DNA from: a virus
Virus record (IMG/VR): IMGVR_UViG_3300020445_001720
Location: 1 to 64,000 of that record
Direction: 5' to 3' (one strand)
Length of the DNA: 64,000 nt
Shown here: positions 10,001 through 18,344 of the stretch, piece after piece
Position numbering within the stretch: the stretch's first letter is position 1
Layout of the letters: every line of letters starts with the position of its first letter
Translations under genes and position numbers: made by a program
The notes under the pieces: model-generated
The model's database searches: none
The model's input: only the letters and a program-made list of their open reading frames with translations
What the model was told of the DNA's origin: nothing

Positions 10001-12356
10001 TTGAATCGTCCGTTCTTACAATAAAAGTATTATCAGTTTTTTGTGTAAGAGCAGAAACTCCATTAGTGTTTAATGCACTATAAATGCTATTGCCGTGTGT
10101 ACTGTGAAGATACCAGTTACTTGCATCAGCATCCCACTGAACTGGATGTCCTACATCTCCTGAACTCTTATCAGAAACTCTACTGGTTATTGTTAAATCA
10201 TTTCCACCATATACTGTAACTGGTGAATCACTATCCGCAGATGCTTTAGAAGATGCTAATTTAATTGTAGTAGAACTTTCCTTAATAACATAATAAAGTC
10301 TATGGGGAACTATATTTTCTGGAAGATCTCCATTACTACTAGTAATAACAACACTTTCTCCAGTTAGAAGATTATGTGTTCCTATAGTAAATATATTATC
10401 ACTAGGTCCAGAAGTTACAGGGAACTCTTTGTATGCTATATTAACTCCAAGAGAAGTTGTTCCACCACTAACATTATTATCTACCATGCAGATATTAGAA
10501 GTGAAGGTACCAATACCAACACCTAAATCTACAGAAATAACATCATCTCTTTTTGCACCAATTCTATAACCTTGTGTTAAGACTGGAGGAGCATCATCAA
10601 AATTATTAAACCCATAAAGATATAATTGACTTGAAATACCAACTGATGTAGTAAGACCAACATCTAAAGATTGCCAATCAACATTCGTTTCTGATTCATC
10701 TATTGATCTTGGAGTTATAATAGATGTTATGTAAGATTTATTATCTTTATCAAACGCAGCTTTTCTAAATCCATCTGAAGCAAGAGAGAACTGTCCAAAG
10801 TTAGAGTTTGAGTTAGTAATAGAAGCATCACCACCACTAGCAGTCTCAAAATGCTTATTATAACCAATAGCAAATACAGATACAATCTGCATAACAGCAT
10901 CATTAGTTATCTTAATATGAGTAGTATCCCACCCACTACGATAAACAGCTTCAGAATCTAAATGATATACCTTTGCGTTATCTAATGAAGATGAACCAGA
11001 AGATAATTCTGCTCCTGTCTTCTTACTTATAGATCTTCCTTCATAACTTCTTGTTGCTTCATTATATTTTACAAATGCACGATCATCCTTTTGTAGTGAT
11101 ATACCAGTAAACTGGGCAACAACCATTGAACGGAAACCAGATGATTTTGCTCCATCTGCATGCATACCATTCATACCAAATACAGATCTCAATGATATGT
11201 TAAAGATATAAGGAGAAGCACCAGAAACAGTATCAGTTTCAATTGTTACTACTGCACCACTAACATCAGGTACAGTTAGTAAGTTTGGTTGAACATATGG
11301 TAAAAGATATGTAAATGTTTTACTATTAATTATACTTTGTACCGTAGTTGATATATTATAATCATTTACGTTATCAGGTACACCAACACCATCAATTTTA
11401 ATTGGCGTTCCTTCATTAAAACCATGATCCAATACAGTAGTAACTGTAATAACTGGTCCTGCTGTTCCACCACTACCAGATTCAATTCTTGCAATTGTTA
11501 ATGGATCTGCAGCAAATGCACCTACAATTTCCCACTCTGGTCTCTGTTTTGCGAATGCATCTGGATCATCAGGATATTTCTCTGGAATATTTCTTATAGA
11601 ACTGAACGCATTTGACAGTTTACTATAATACATGTCAAGGTCACTTATATCATAACCAGAAACATTGTTTACACCATCAGCATATTCAAAACAAGTTAAT
11701 TTATGGTGAGAGAAAGTTGGTTTTGAACGATTAGTTGTTGAGAAATCTACTGGGTCAGTATATACAGTCTCTAATTCATTACCATCAAAGATTGAGAACT
11801 GCCAGAAATAAGATGTACCAGTAATTCTGAATATAGAAGATCCTGCAACATCTGTATCTGTTGGGTTTGGAATATATTTTGGTCTTATCTTTGTCTTTCT
11901 TAAATCTAATCCAACAAGTGATGTACCACGAGGAACAACTATACCACCATAAACACTATTAAACTTATATAATTGGTTTTCTACCTGATTCAAATCAAAG
12001 TTTGAATCTAAATTTAAAGCAATTTCTTCAGAAGGTGGAGAGCTTGTACCAGAGGGAGAAGTAACCCTTACACCTAAACTTGCATCATTAAAGATGGCAA
12101 AACCAGGTCTATTATCTACAAAATGCTCTCCTGGAAAAAGCAAGATTGTAGTTTGTTCTATTTTATCGTTATTATTTCCTTTAAGATATGAAAATCTAGC
12201 AGACTCTATTAATGCCCTTTGAATCGTTTTAAAAGGTTTAGCAAGAGAATTACCTTGGTTTTCAATACTATCTGTAGATTCAAGATCATTTGGATTGACA
12301 TAAAGAGTCCTTCCGTCGGTATTCTTGATAAAATTATCTAATTTATTAAGCGGCAT
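7077..12356 (-). CDS. Giant tail fibre with C-terminal peptidase S74 chaperone
   Basis: This 1759-residue virion protein begins with a region like pectate-lyase-type beta-helix starts (GRTLYVNPND, then KPFKTIQRALIE, then LLFPGEH). It continues through many Gly/Thr/Val-rich beta repeats. A module with TNSNSNFGQ near residue 510 is shared with two other fibres in the window. The C-terminus is an intramolecular chaperone of the peptidase S74 family: S1666 in TSDRRLKDNI, GVIAQEL, YDKVVPLL, and a final coiled-coil. S74 domains trimerise the fibre and then cleave themselves off just before the serine, which would release about 94 residues. The preceding late promoter motif is at 12388-12395. Confidence 0.88.
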   Translation of the reverse strand: MPLNKLDNFIKNTDGRTLYVNPNDLESTDSIENQGNSLAKPFKTIQRALIESARFSYLKGNNNDKIEQTTILLFPGEHFVDNRPGFAIFNDASLGVRVTSPSGTSSPPSEEIALNLDSNFDLNQVENQLYKFNSVYGGIVVPRGTSLVGLDLRKTKIRPKYIPNPTDTDVAGSSIFRITGTSYFWQFSIFDGNELETVYTDPVDFSTTNRSKPTFSHHKLTCFEYADGVNNVSGYDISDLDMYYSKLSNAFSSIRNIPEKYPDDPDAFAKQRPEWEIVGAFAADPLTIARIESGSGGTAGPVITVTTVLDHGFNEGTPIKIDGVGVPDNVNDYNISTTVQSIINSKTFTYLLPYVQPNLLTVPDVSGAVVTIETDTVSGASPYIFNISLRSVFGMNGMHADGAKSSGFRSMVVAQFTGISLQKDDRAFVKYNEATRSYEGRSISKKTGAELSSGSSSLDNAKVYHLDSEAVYRSGWDTTHIKITNDAVMQIVSVFAIGYNKHFETASGGDASITNSNSNFGQFSLASDGFRKAAFDKDNKSYITSIITPRSIDESETNVDWQSLDVGLTTSVGISSQLYLYGFNNFDDAPPVLTQGYRIGAKRDDVISVDLGVGIGTFTSNICMVDNNVSGGTTSLGVNIAYKEFPVTSGPSDNIFTIGTHNLLTGESVVITSSNGDLPENIVPHRLYYVIKESSTTIKLASSKASADSDSPVTVYGGNDLTITSRVSDKSSGDVGHPVQWDADASNWYLHSTHGNSIYSALNTNGVSALTQKTDNTFIVRTDDSRSLDEKLYKVRIVVPKDAENAKQPAETFIIQESSSTGFRNDADSSRVSIGATDHDFARNSRFISTCISGSAGVVTVTSEVPHELNTGNLVNIVNVRSTTNTGGLGNLGYNGRFAVTGIVNDHEFTYSSTDVDSTVHTPGVFNSDTSVRNLNLPRFQKNDTNKNYYVYRSEIISDYIKDVQDGVYHGYVLNANNALPVEFNNFKYSQNVTNLYPELDKDNVNDNPGPIKSFAKRAPIGEVVSNDLTKSVTRETLDSFVEDFGIGKKITGVTTVFTSVNAGVATVTLDREHGFSGVTTYSSFAGGSGYNEGTHYNVKLLNDGTTTWDGATAKVVVGTGGTITDVSFISRGSGYTDAEQLDFDTSVLGSGTGAGVTISSSGISTNIGDAIQITGIGTTGEGYYKIASIPSKNQVSIAITAGDTEIHSGQYLVNLGPSVHVTSVAGPVLGITTFTSSFAHGLTAGSKVEFKDSSNNKLGVFVINEKVGVTTFTVKTSDTLSSTSYLVPHGFDSNNAASDAVTENLATRGVSSYDNDKLFLHVPISDGNTIAVTDSSLCGIATLNQFPVGSYVQIDNEIMRISNSSFSGTNSNELNVIRGVFGTPKESHATGSIGRKIKPKAIELRRPSIIRASGHTFEYLGFGPGNYSTGLPQVQVRTLTDKESFLAQSQKKAAGVVVYTGMNSEGDFFIGNKKSSSATGQERTFDVPSPTVTGQEVGRLSVVFDEVLIKERLRVEGGKSGTVLSQFDGPVTFNKEVRLRNTGTITGVLKLDDVTQSTSRTTGALVIAGGMGISGKATFGDEIIVDTGIIPDVDKGAYIGKSDQAFEEAYIDGIRLGVGGTTTIDTRGGDLVVSAAIGSSVSISTVTTMTSDLNVEGDITAFYTSDRRLKDNIAPIDDPLAKVISISGNTYDWNDKSGKTGKDVGVIAQELEGVLPEAVTTRKSGYLAVDYDKVVPLLVEAIKELNAKVDSLEQRLNN
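7082..7088 (-). promoter_or_regulatory. CTAAATA late-type motif
   Basis: CTAAATA on the minus strand lies 16 bp upstream of the 722-residue fibre gene start (7065), within the end of the preceding gene. The same heptamer recurs before several other genes (31325, 31355, 32127, 38652, 42423). It is probably a variant late promoter element. Confidence 0.4.
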
Positions 12357-12387
12357 TGTCGTACAAGACCATGAGATTTCTATGTTT

Positions 12388-12395
12388 TATTTATG
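12388..12395 (-). promoter_or_regulatory. T4-type late promoter, CATAAATA
   Basis: CATAAATA on the minus strand lies 31 bp upstream of the S74 fibre ATG (12356). A 6-bp stem hairpin (12398-12415) sits directly before it, without a T-tract, and may attenuate upstream transcripts. Confidence 0.6.
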
Positions 12396-12440
12396 GTAGT
12401 AGGAGTTACCCTACTTTCATAATATAGTACCAAACCACTT

Positions 12441-12614
12441 TTAAAGGTCTGAATGTGTTTGCATTTCAAACCACTCTTCTTCGGTTTCGGCTTGTTTTTT
12501 TAATATGGATGCTTTTCCATCAGCATCTACAATACCAATAAGTTCCCCATCTTTCGCTCTGCTGATCATTTCATACTTGTTGTTCTGAAACTCTTCAGAT
12601 GTAATAATGTCCAT
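12441..12614 (-). CDS. Small hypothetical protein, 57 aa
   Basis: An ATG at 12612-12614 opens a 57-codon frame ending in TAA at 12441. The product is acidic and polar (begins MDIITSEEF, ends THSDL), with a central GELIGIVDADGKA segment that looks like a small beta-hairpin. It lies 5 bp downstream of the 64-residue gene and reads in the same direction, so both are probably made from the promoter at 12837. No family is recognised. It lies between two structural genes. Confidence 0.6.
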   Translation of the reverse strand: MDIITSEEFQNNKYEMISRAKDGELIGIVDADGKASILKKQAETEEEWFEMQTHSDL

Positions 12615-12619
12615 TTTGG

Positions 12620-12814
12620 TTACTTAAGTGATAAATCTGCGTATTCAATTTGGTCTGCCTTCAAATGTTCATTGCAGACTCTAAGTACATTCATAAATTC
12701 ATCCGTAGTATCGCATTCTATTAATTTTTCATCTTCCTCACTACCAACCAATAAAAATGATTTGGCACAAAGGTCTATGATCACACGATCAACGAATTCA
12801 CTAGGATCAATCAT
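12620..12814 (-). CDS. Small hypothetical protein, 64 aa
   Basis: The 64-residue acidic protein (MIDPSEFVDR start) contains two likely helices and a Cys-rich middle (LCAKSF, ECDTTDEF, RVCNEH). It is the first gene after a consensus sigma70 promoter, which suggests early expression although it is embedded among late structural genes. It forms a two-gene unit with the 57-residue ORF downstream. I do not recognise a family. Early small acidic phage proteins are often host-takeover factors, but nothing in the sequence demonstrates that here. Confidence 0.65.
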   Translation of the reverse strand: MIDPSEFVDRVIIDLCAKSFLLVGSEEDEKLIECDTTDEFMNVLRVCNEHLKADQIEYADLSLK

Positions 12815-12836
12815 CCCTAACTTACAAAGTACTAAT

Positions 12837-12865
12837 ATTATATAGTACTATCAGATTCATGTCAA
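12837..12865 (-). promoter_or_regulatory. Consensus sigma70 promoter with dyad over the -10
   Basis: On the minus strand a perfect TTGACA (12860-12865), a 17-bp spacer and a perfect TATAAT (12837-12842) form a full-consensus promoter. Arms AGTACTA (12828-12834) and TAGTACT (12843-12849) make a 7-bp inverted repeat around the -10, which looks like an operator. Confidence 0.85.
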
Positions 12866-12871
12866 TAGAAG

Positions 12872-13414
12872 TTACAACCCTAAGAGAGTTTTTAATTCTG
12901 CGGTTGTAAGACCAACATTCTCAAGTTTTTGTGCTGCAGTTAGAGTAGATGCAGTGGAAACAATACTCCATGCATTAGTAACTCCTATTCCTGCATCAGC
13001 ACCTCCAGATGCAGTATCCCATGCCAACGCAGTTTGACGTAATACTACAGGTGGAGTAAATGTAGTTACTCCTGCAGGAACTGGTCCCCATGGACTTGTA
13101 ACAACTACAACTGATCCTATTGTTGCAGCATCGACAGAATAGTAATTTCCACTCCAATCTTTAATTTGACTCCACGTTTGAGCACCTTCATCAAATACTC
13201 TAACTTTTCCAAGTTCTGCTTCAGGTGGAGCAACTGGAGTGGTCAATGCAGGTGCATTATAATACGTAGGATTATTTGGAGCAGATGCTTTCTCAAATGT
13301 CCCAAGATACTCTTTATTAGTCTCACCGTAACTATACAGTGGGCAAGTGTTTTCAGCATCTACGGTAATAGTGCGTTCTACACCATCATAAGTTTTACAG
13401 GTTACGGTTGCCAT
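12872..13414 (-). CDS. Virion-associated hypothetical protein, 180 aa
   Basis: The 180-residue protein starts MATVTCKTYDG and is rich in Pro, Ala, Thr and Val. A middle segment (VVVTSPWGPVPAG) fits an exposed beta domain. Its C-terminal end (LTAAQKLENVGLTTAELKTLLGL-like, here about 158-180) is a helical pair that resembles tail ends found in phage tail-fibre assembly or accessory proteins. It follows the collar-domain fibre gene with 41 bp between them, and a late motif lies in that gap. I infer a fibre accessory or small virion protein; no enzymatic motif is seen. Confidence 0.6.
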   Translation of the reverse strand: MATVTCKTYDGVERTITVDAENTCPLYSYGETNKEYLGTFEKASAPNNPTYYNAPALTTPVAPPEAELGKVRVFDEGAQTWSQIKDWSGNYYSVDAATIGSVVVVTSPWGPVPAGVTTFTPPVVLRQTALAWDTASGGADAGIGVTNAWSIVSTASTLTAAQKLENVGLTTAELKTLLGL

Positions 13415-13452
13415 ATCCTTTTATAACAATTATCTAGAAGTTTGATTACACC

Positions 13453-13460
13453 TATTTATG
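13453..13460 (-). promoter_or_regulatory. T4-type late promoter, CATAAATA
   Basis: CATAAATA on the minus strand overlaps the 3' end of the 879-residue fibre gene and lies 38 bp upstream of the 180-residue gene ATG (13414). It gives that gene its own late promoter. Confidence 0.6.
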
Positions 13461-16095
13461 TTTTTATTATAGGCAAGAAATTAATATTTCGTGGTCTGGT
13501 CTCACTACCATTGTTTCCACCATTTGTAGCGTTTGGCGAACCACCTTCAACATTTCTTATGAAACTGGAATCATCTGCAGCTGGTCTATCATTAGCACCA
13601 CCACTCCAGTCGCTATTTCCAAGAGCATGAATTGGTATGTCATGAGTGTGAGTTTGGAATTGATGGGATTGACTTGATGCAAATGCTCTACCACTATCTA
13701 CACCTTTAGCATCATCATATCCTCTAATAAATTCTCCACGAAGATCGGGAACACTAAAGTTCTGTCCACTTCCTCCATATTGAAATCCAATCGCATTGTA
13801 TAAATCTTGATGTTGCCCAATTCCTGGATTATTACTTATATTACCATATGATGCACCATCACAATATAAGAATCCTGAAGGGGGAGTTGGATAACTTCCA
13901 CTTCCTTTATCTCCAGCATACCATACAATACTACCTGTGACAACACCACCAACAGCACCAGTACCCTGAATACCTTGTACTCCCTGAATACCTTGAATAC
14001 CCTGTCCACCAACAACACCACTAATACCCTGATTACCCTGTAATCCTTGAATACCTTGAGATCCTGTAATTCCTTGTATACCTTGATTACCCTGACCAGT
14101 ATTACCCTGAACACCTAAAACACCTTGTATTCCTTGAATACCCTGAATACCTTGAACACCTTGATTACCATCTGGTCCTTGAAGACCTAAAAGACCCTGA
14201 ATACCTTGTATACCTTGAGATCCTACACCATTATCTCCCTGAATACCTTGCGTTCCTTGTGGTCCTTGAATACCCTGAATACCTTGAGCACCCTCTTCAC
14301 CAGTATTACCCTGAACACCCTGAATTCCTTGAATACCCTGCTCTCCTTGAATACCCTGAATACCTTGAAATCCTTGAGTTCCCTGAACACCCTGAATACC
14401 TTGAACACCTTGTTGTCCTTGAGGACCTTCTCCACCCTGAACACCCTGAACACCCTGAGCACCAACACCCTGAATTCCTTGAATACCCTGTATACCTTGG
14501 TCACCTTGTGCACCAGTTGTACCTTGAACACCCTGTAGACCTTGATTACCCTGAATACCCTGAACACCCTGAATACCTTGATAACCCTGTCTACCCTGTA
14601 AACCTTGTGTACCTTGTGCACCAGTTACACCTTGAATACCTTGAATACCTTGAGATGCTTGATTACCTTGTGCACCAGAGATACCTTGTATACCTTGATT
14701 TCCCTGTATTCCTTGTCTACCTTGTCTACCTTGCCTACCCTGATTTCCTTGCCTACCTTGGCGACCTTGGATACCTTGCTCTCCTTGAATGCCTTGATTA
14801 CCCTGAACACCCTGAACACCCGAAGCACCTATTCCTTGTATACCCTGTACTCCTTGTATACCCTGTAAACCTTGTTCTCCAGTTGTTCCTTGTGCAGCTT
14901 GAGTTCCTTGTCTACCTTGGGTTCCTTGTTGTCCCTGAATACCCTGAAGACCTTGAAAAGTAGCATCTTCAATACTTATTGATCTGGTTGTATCTTGATC
15001 AGCATCATATATTAATAATAAATCATTAGCACCATCAGCACTTGAAGTTTGAACTTGTTCTGTTATTGCTTTTTTAGTTACTTTACCGTCAAAGACAGAT
15101 GCAGTAGACATACCAGAAACAAATGATCCACCATCTACAGTTAGATTAGATGAGGAAACTGCAGAACCAACTACAACTCCAGTAGTAAAAGTTGATACTC
15201 CAGTAAAACTTGAAACACCTGTTACTGTTAAATTTTTTGTTTCAGTAGTTTCAGAGAACTTTGAATTACCAACAACTTCAAATATAACTTCTGGGGACTG
15301 GGTTCCTATTCCTATTCTATTATTTGTGTAATCATACCAAAAAACATCAGCACCACCAACAGTTCCTGATGCACTATGATATTGTATTTGGGATACTGTT
15401 CCCCCCGCACCAGAAGTAACTGCATTTGCAGTTTGCCATTGCATTCCTCCAGTAGCAGTTTTAACTAAAAGTTCTCCAGTACTTCCTGTCCCATCTCCAG
15501 CATCAACTATAGCTCCACTAATTTTTACATTTCCTACAATATCTAAATCATACTTTGGTATAGCACTTCCAATACCAATATTGCCATTAGTTTTAGAAGA
15601 TAATATGGTTCCACCAACACCAATTTGAAAAACATCTGTTGCAGTTACTATTCCTGAACTATTAACTAAAAGATATGGAGATGCATCAAAACTACCATCA
15701 TCATTGAATATAATTTGACTAGCACTTCCTGGTGGAGATATCGTGATTGTGGATATAGATCCAAAATTATTTGCAGTTACATTTACAATATTACCAACAA
15801 AATCAAGTTTACTAATACTATTACCAGTACCAACTATCCCACCCTCATCAAAAATAGTTAAACCAGTAGTTAATATACCTGAAGGAGCAACCTGCCAATA
15901 ACGATCATATTGTCCACCATTTTCAACAGTAACTAACTGATAGTATTCATCTCTTATAGGAAGTGTTTTTTCTCCAACAAAACCTAAATTGGGTTCTGTC
16001 TCTTCGGGAGACAAATATACATGACGATCTGTACTTAAACCACTTAACGTAGAAAGTTTTCTTTTACCACTTAAAAATCTCGCCTTATTCGCCAT
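13456..16095 (-). CDS. Collagen-like fibre with tail-collar domain
   Basis: The 879-residue protein has three parts. Residues 1-380 are beta-rich fibre sequence with GIGT-type repeats. Residues about 380-716 are an almost uninterrupted collagen-like Gly-X-Y array dominated by GIQG, GVQG, GRQG and GNQG triplets. Residues about 720-879 form a phage tail-collar domain (YCDGASY, VPDLRGEFIRGYD, then SHxHxHDIP and a Gly/Asn-rich end). Collagen-like shafts trimerise, and collar domains usually form the distal receptor-binding part. Glutamine instead of proline is strongly preferred at Y positions, so the helix cannot rely on hydroxyproline. It is 1 bp from the upstream 747-residue gene. Confidence 0.9.
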   Translation of the reverse strand: MANKARFLSGKRKLSTLSGLSTDRHVYLSPEETEPNLGFVGEKTLPIRDEYYQLVTVENGGQYDRYWQVAPSGILTTGLTIFDEGGIVGTGNSISKLDFVGNIVNVTANNFGSISTITISPPGSASQIIFNDDGSFDASPYLLVNSSGIVTATDVFQIGVGGTILSSKTNGNIGIGSAIPKYDLDIVGNVKISGAIVDAGDGTGSTGELLVKTATGGMQWQTANAVTSGAGGTVSQIQYHSASGTVGGADVFWYDYTNNRIGIGTQSPEVIFEVVGNSKFSETTETKNLTVTGVSSFTGVSTFTTGVVVGSAVSSSNLTVDGGSFVSGMSTASVFDGKVTKKAITEQVQTSSADGANDLLLIYDADQDTTRSISIEDATFQGLQGIQGQQGTQGRQGTQAAQGTTGEQGLQGIQGVQGIQGIGASGVQGVQGNQGIQGEQGIQGRQGRQGNQGRQGRQGRQGIQGNQGIQGISGAQGNQASQGIQGIQGVTGAQGTQGLQGRQGYQGIQGVQGIQGNQGLQGVQGTTGAQGDQGIQGIQGIQGVGAQGVQGVQGGEGPQGQQGVQGIQGVQGTQGFQGIQGIQGEQGIQGIQGVQGNTGEEGAQGIQGIQGPQGTQGIQGDNGVGSQGIQGIQGLLGLQGPDGNQGVQGIQGIQGIQGVLGVQGNTGQGNQGIQGITGSQGIQGLQGNQGISGVVGGQGIQGIQGVQGIQGTGAVGGVVTGSIVWYAGDKGSGSYPTPPSGFLYCDGASYGNISNNPGIGQHQDLYNAIGFQYGGSGQNFSVPDLRGEFIRGYDDAKGVDSGRAFASSQSHQFQTHTHDIPIHALGNSDWSGGANDRPAADDSSFIRNVEGGSPNATNGGNNGSETRPRNINFLPIIKT

Positions 16096-16096
16096 A

Positions 16097-18340
16097 TTAT
16101 GTTGTACTATTTTCTAGGATACTTGCAAGAAATTCCATTTGTAATGGTGCGACTAATCCACCAGGCTGAGCACCAATTTGAAGGGTTACTGTATTTAATG
16201 TAGTAGCACCGACAGAAACAGAAGTATTATATGCAGGATCTATATTTGCTCTTGGATATAACTTAGTTGCTGTATTATTATCTTTATCGCAAGTAAACCC
16301 AAGAGATCCTGTTGCTATCTTAACATTCTTACCAACCATTAACTTATGAGATCCAAGAGTTAATACTAAATCCCCATTTGCAGGATTATAGTCTGCATCA
16401 GTTGGTTTGTGATATACAAGACTTGAGATACCAACATTAACTGTTATAGTATCTGATGTCGTTGATACGATAGGAATAGAGGTATTATAATATGGATCAG
16501 TTGTTCTTGGATAAGAATGTTCCGAATTATGAGTATCCATATCACAAGTAAATACTAAAGAATTAGCAGCAATCTTAATTGATTCTCCACCCTTCTTCAT
16601 ATCTCCAACAGCATCAACCCATGTATGAATATCTGTATTTGTAGAAGGAGTACCATTAGGTCCTAATACTTGAACTTCAAAAGTATCTGTAGTTACAACT
16701 TTGGATATGGGCAACCATCTATTATATGCGTAATCATTAACTCTTGGATATGCTTTTGTACTCTTAGTTCCGACAGACTGACCCACATTGATTGTAAATG
16801 CTGTTGTTGATGTAACAGTCACAGCAGTAGTTACTCCTGCAATAGGATCATCAGAACGAGGATATTCATGTTCAGTCGCATGACTATCTGCGTCGCAAGT
16901 AAATTTTATTGATTCATTATCAAGAGTAATTGTATCACTAGTTGACATTCCATGAGCAGAACCAAATGATAATGTAAGAAGACCTGTTGATGGAACATAA
17001 GTTGACCCATTTGGAGTCTTTTGATTTCCAGACTCTGCACCACTCTGAACATTAACTGCATTTGGTTGTGCCGATACGAATGTATGAATTCCGTTACCAT
17101 AAGGACAATTAAACCTCAGAGATTCTGCATCAAATTTTACTCTCTCTCCTACAGAATATTCATGATCAGCAATAGTAACAGTCATAATTCCTGTAACAGG
17201 ACTGTATTGTGCACTTTGTACAGTTGTTGTTACCCCACTCTTCAGACTATGAGCACCAATATTAAGAGTTAACTGTCCTGTTGTTGGTGCATAAGATGCA
17301 TTTGAAACATTGTAATTAACAATAGTTGAAACCCCTACATTTACAGTAAATGTATCATCTGTAAATGTTGTAATTCCTAAATTAAAAGCATTATATTTTG
17401 GATCACTTCTTCTTGGATATGCATGATCTGTTACACCACCATCCATAGTACACTGGAAGGTAATACCATCAGTTTTAATTCCAACTGTGTTTGCATCTGT
17501 CAATCCATGAGATGATTTTGTAATTACTAAATTTCCCGTTGCTCCATCATAAGTAGCAGTTGTAGGGGTAACATTACCACCTCCCGTAACTTTAACAGCA
17601 CCCGCAAGTGCACTTACGAATGTATGTGTATAATCTCCACCCTGAATTACTGAACCATCAGTCGCTCTAACAAACTTATGATCATACGCACCACCAGATA
17701 TTATTGAGCTGGTTGCTGCACTTACAAAATTATGCACAGAGTTGCCAACATAAGTATGAGCAATTCCAGCAGAACTTCCAATATTAGCAGAGAATGTTTT
17801 TGATATACCTACACCATTAACAATAGTATCAACAACATATGATTGTTGTGGATCTGGGAAGAAACTAGTAGTAATACCAGACCCTGAAGGGCAGATAAAC
17901 TCTAATCCAGATAAAGTTATTTCTTGTCCAACAGGAAAATTATGTGGTGTTAAAGTTGTAACTGTTACGATACCACTTGGTTCATCATATTCAGCACCTG
18001 TAACTGATACTATACCACTTTGTTTTGCATCAACATATATTTCATCTACTTTTATTGCATCCTTCTCTAATACTAAACGACCATCAATAAGAACAACTGC
18101 ATCATTTGGTGGAACTTGTATATCTCTTATAACACGAGTATCTCTAAAATTACCTGTACTTCTTGAAGTTCTTCTATGCCAGAATGTTACTGCAGGATAA
18201 GATACTCCAATACCAACATTTGATACTTGAGCAAATAGAAGAATTGAGGAAACTCCCGTAGGAACCTCATAAAGTTTCTGCGGACCTGGTGCTACAGGAA
18301 CTGCAACTGTTAAAAACTTATTTACTGGTGCGACTGCCAT
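16097..18340 (-). CDS. Repeat-containing virion protein, 747 aa
   Basis: Residues 1-105 and the last 15 residues match the 113-residue protein at 61448-61789: a PTG/PVG start, LLFAQVSN versus LLAQCTN, VPPNDAVVL versus IPPNDTVNL, and LASILE versus LTSILE. Between them is a roughly 620-residue insertion. It is built from at least five related units with a FTCDxD element followed by YPRxxDPxYN and a TFTVNVG strand. It therefore looks like a small core fold expanded by an internal repeat array. No enzymatic motif is present. The unit also appears at the visible start of the partial protein at 61794. Probably a baseplate- or fibre-associated virion protein. Confidence 0.75.
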   Translation of the reverse strand: MAVAPVNKFLTVAVPVAPGPQKLYEVPTGVSSILLFAQVSNVGIGVSYPAVTFWHRRTSRSTGNFRDTRVIRDIQVPPNDAVVLIDGRLVLEKDAIKVDEIYVDAKQSGIVSVTGAEYDEPSGIVTVTTLTPHNFPVGQEITLSGLEFICPSGSGITTSFFPDPQQSYVVDTIVNGVGISKTFSANIGSSAGIAHTYVGNSVHNFVSAATSSIISGGAYDHKFVRATDGSVIQGGDYTHTFVSALAGAVKVTGGGNVTPTTATYDGATGNLVITKSSHGLTDANTVGIKTDGITFQCTMDGGVTDHAYPRRSDPKYNAFNLGITTFTDDTFTVNVGVSTIVNYNVSNASYAPTTGQLTLNIGAHSLKSGVTTTVQSAQYSPVTGIMTVTIADHEYSVGERVKFDAESLRFNCPYGNGIHTFVSAQPNAVNVQSGAESGNQKTPNGSTYVPSTGLLTLSFGSAHGMSTSDTITLDNESIKFTCDADSHATEHEYPRSDDPIAGVTTAVTVTSTTAFTINVGQSVGTKSTKAYPRVNDYAYNRWLPISKVVTTDTFEVQVLGPNGTPSTNTDIHTWVDAVGDMKKGGESIKIAANSLVFTCDMDTHNSEHSYPRTTDPYYNTSIPIVSTTSDTITVNVGISSLVYHKPTDADYNPANGDLVLTLGSHKLMVGKNVKIATGSLGFTCDKDNNTATKLYPRANIDPAYNTSVSVGATTLNTVTLQIGAQPGGLVAPLQMEFLASILENSTT

Positions 18341-18344
18341 ATTA

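Noticed and set aside
13950-14960. Possible CRISPR array or satellite DNA because of dense short repeats
   Set aside because: The period is a multiple of 9 bp and in frame with Gly-X-Y codons. There are no constant repeats with unique spacers.
14206-14963. Long ORFs on the plus strand and in other minus frames inside the collagen region of the 879-residue fibre
   Set aside because: They are by-products of the short-period Gly-X-Y codon repeat, which avoids stops in all frames. Products are low-complexity Leu/Thr or Val/Phe/Lys strings without start signals.
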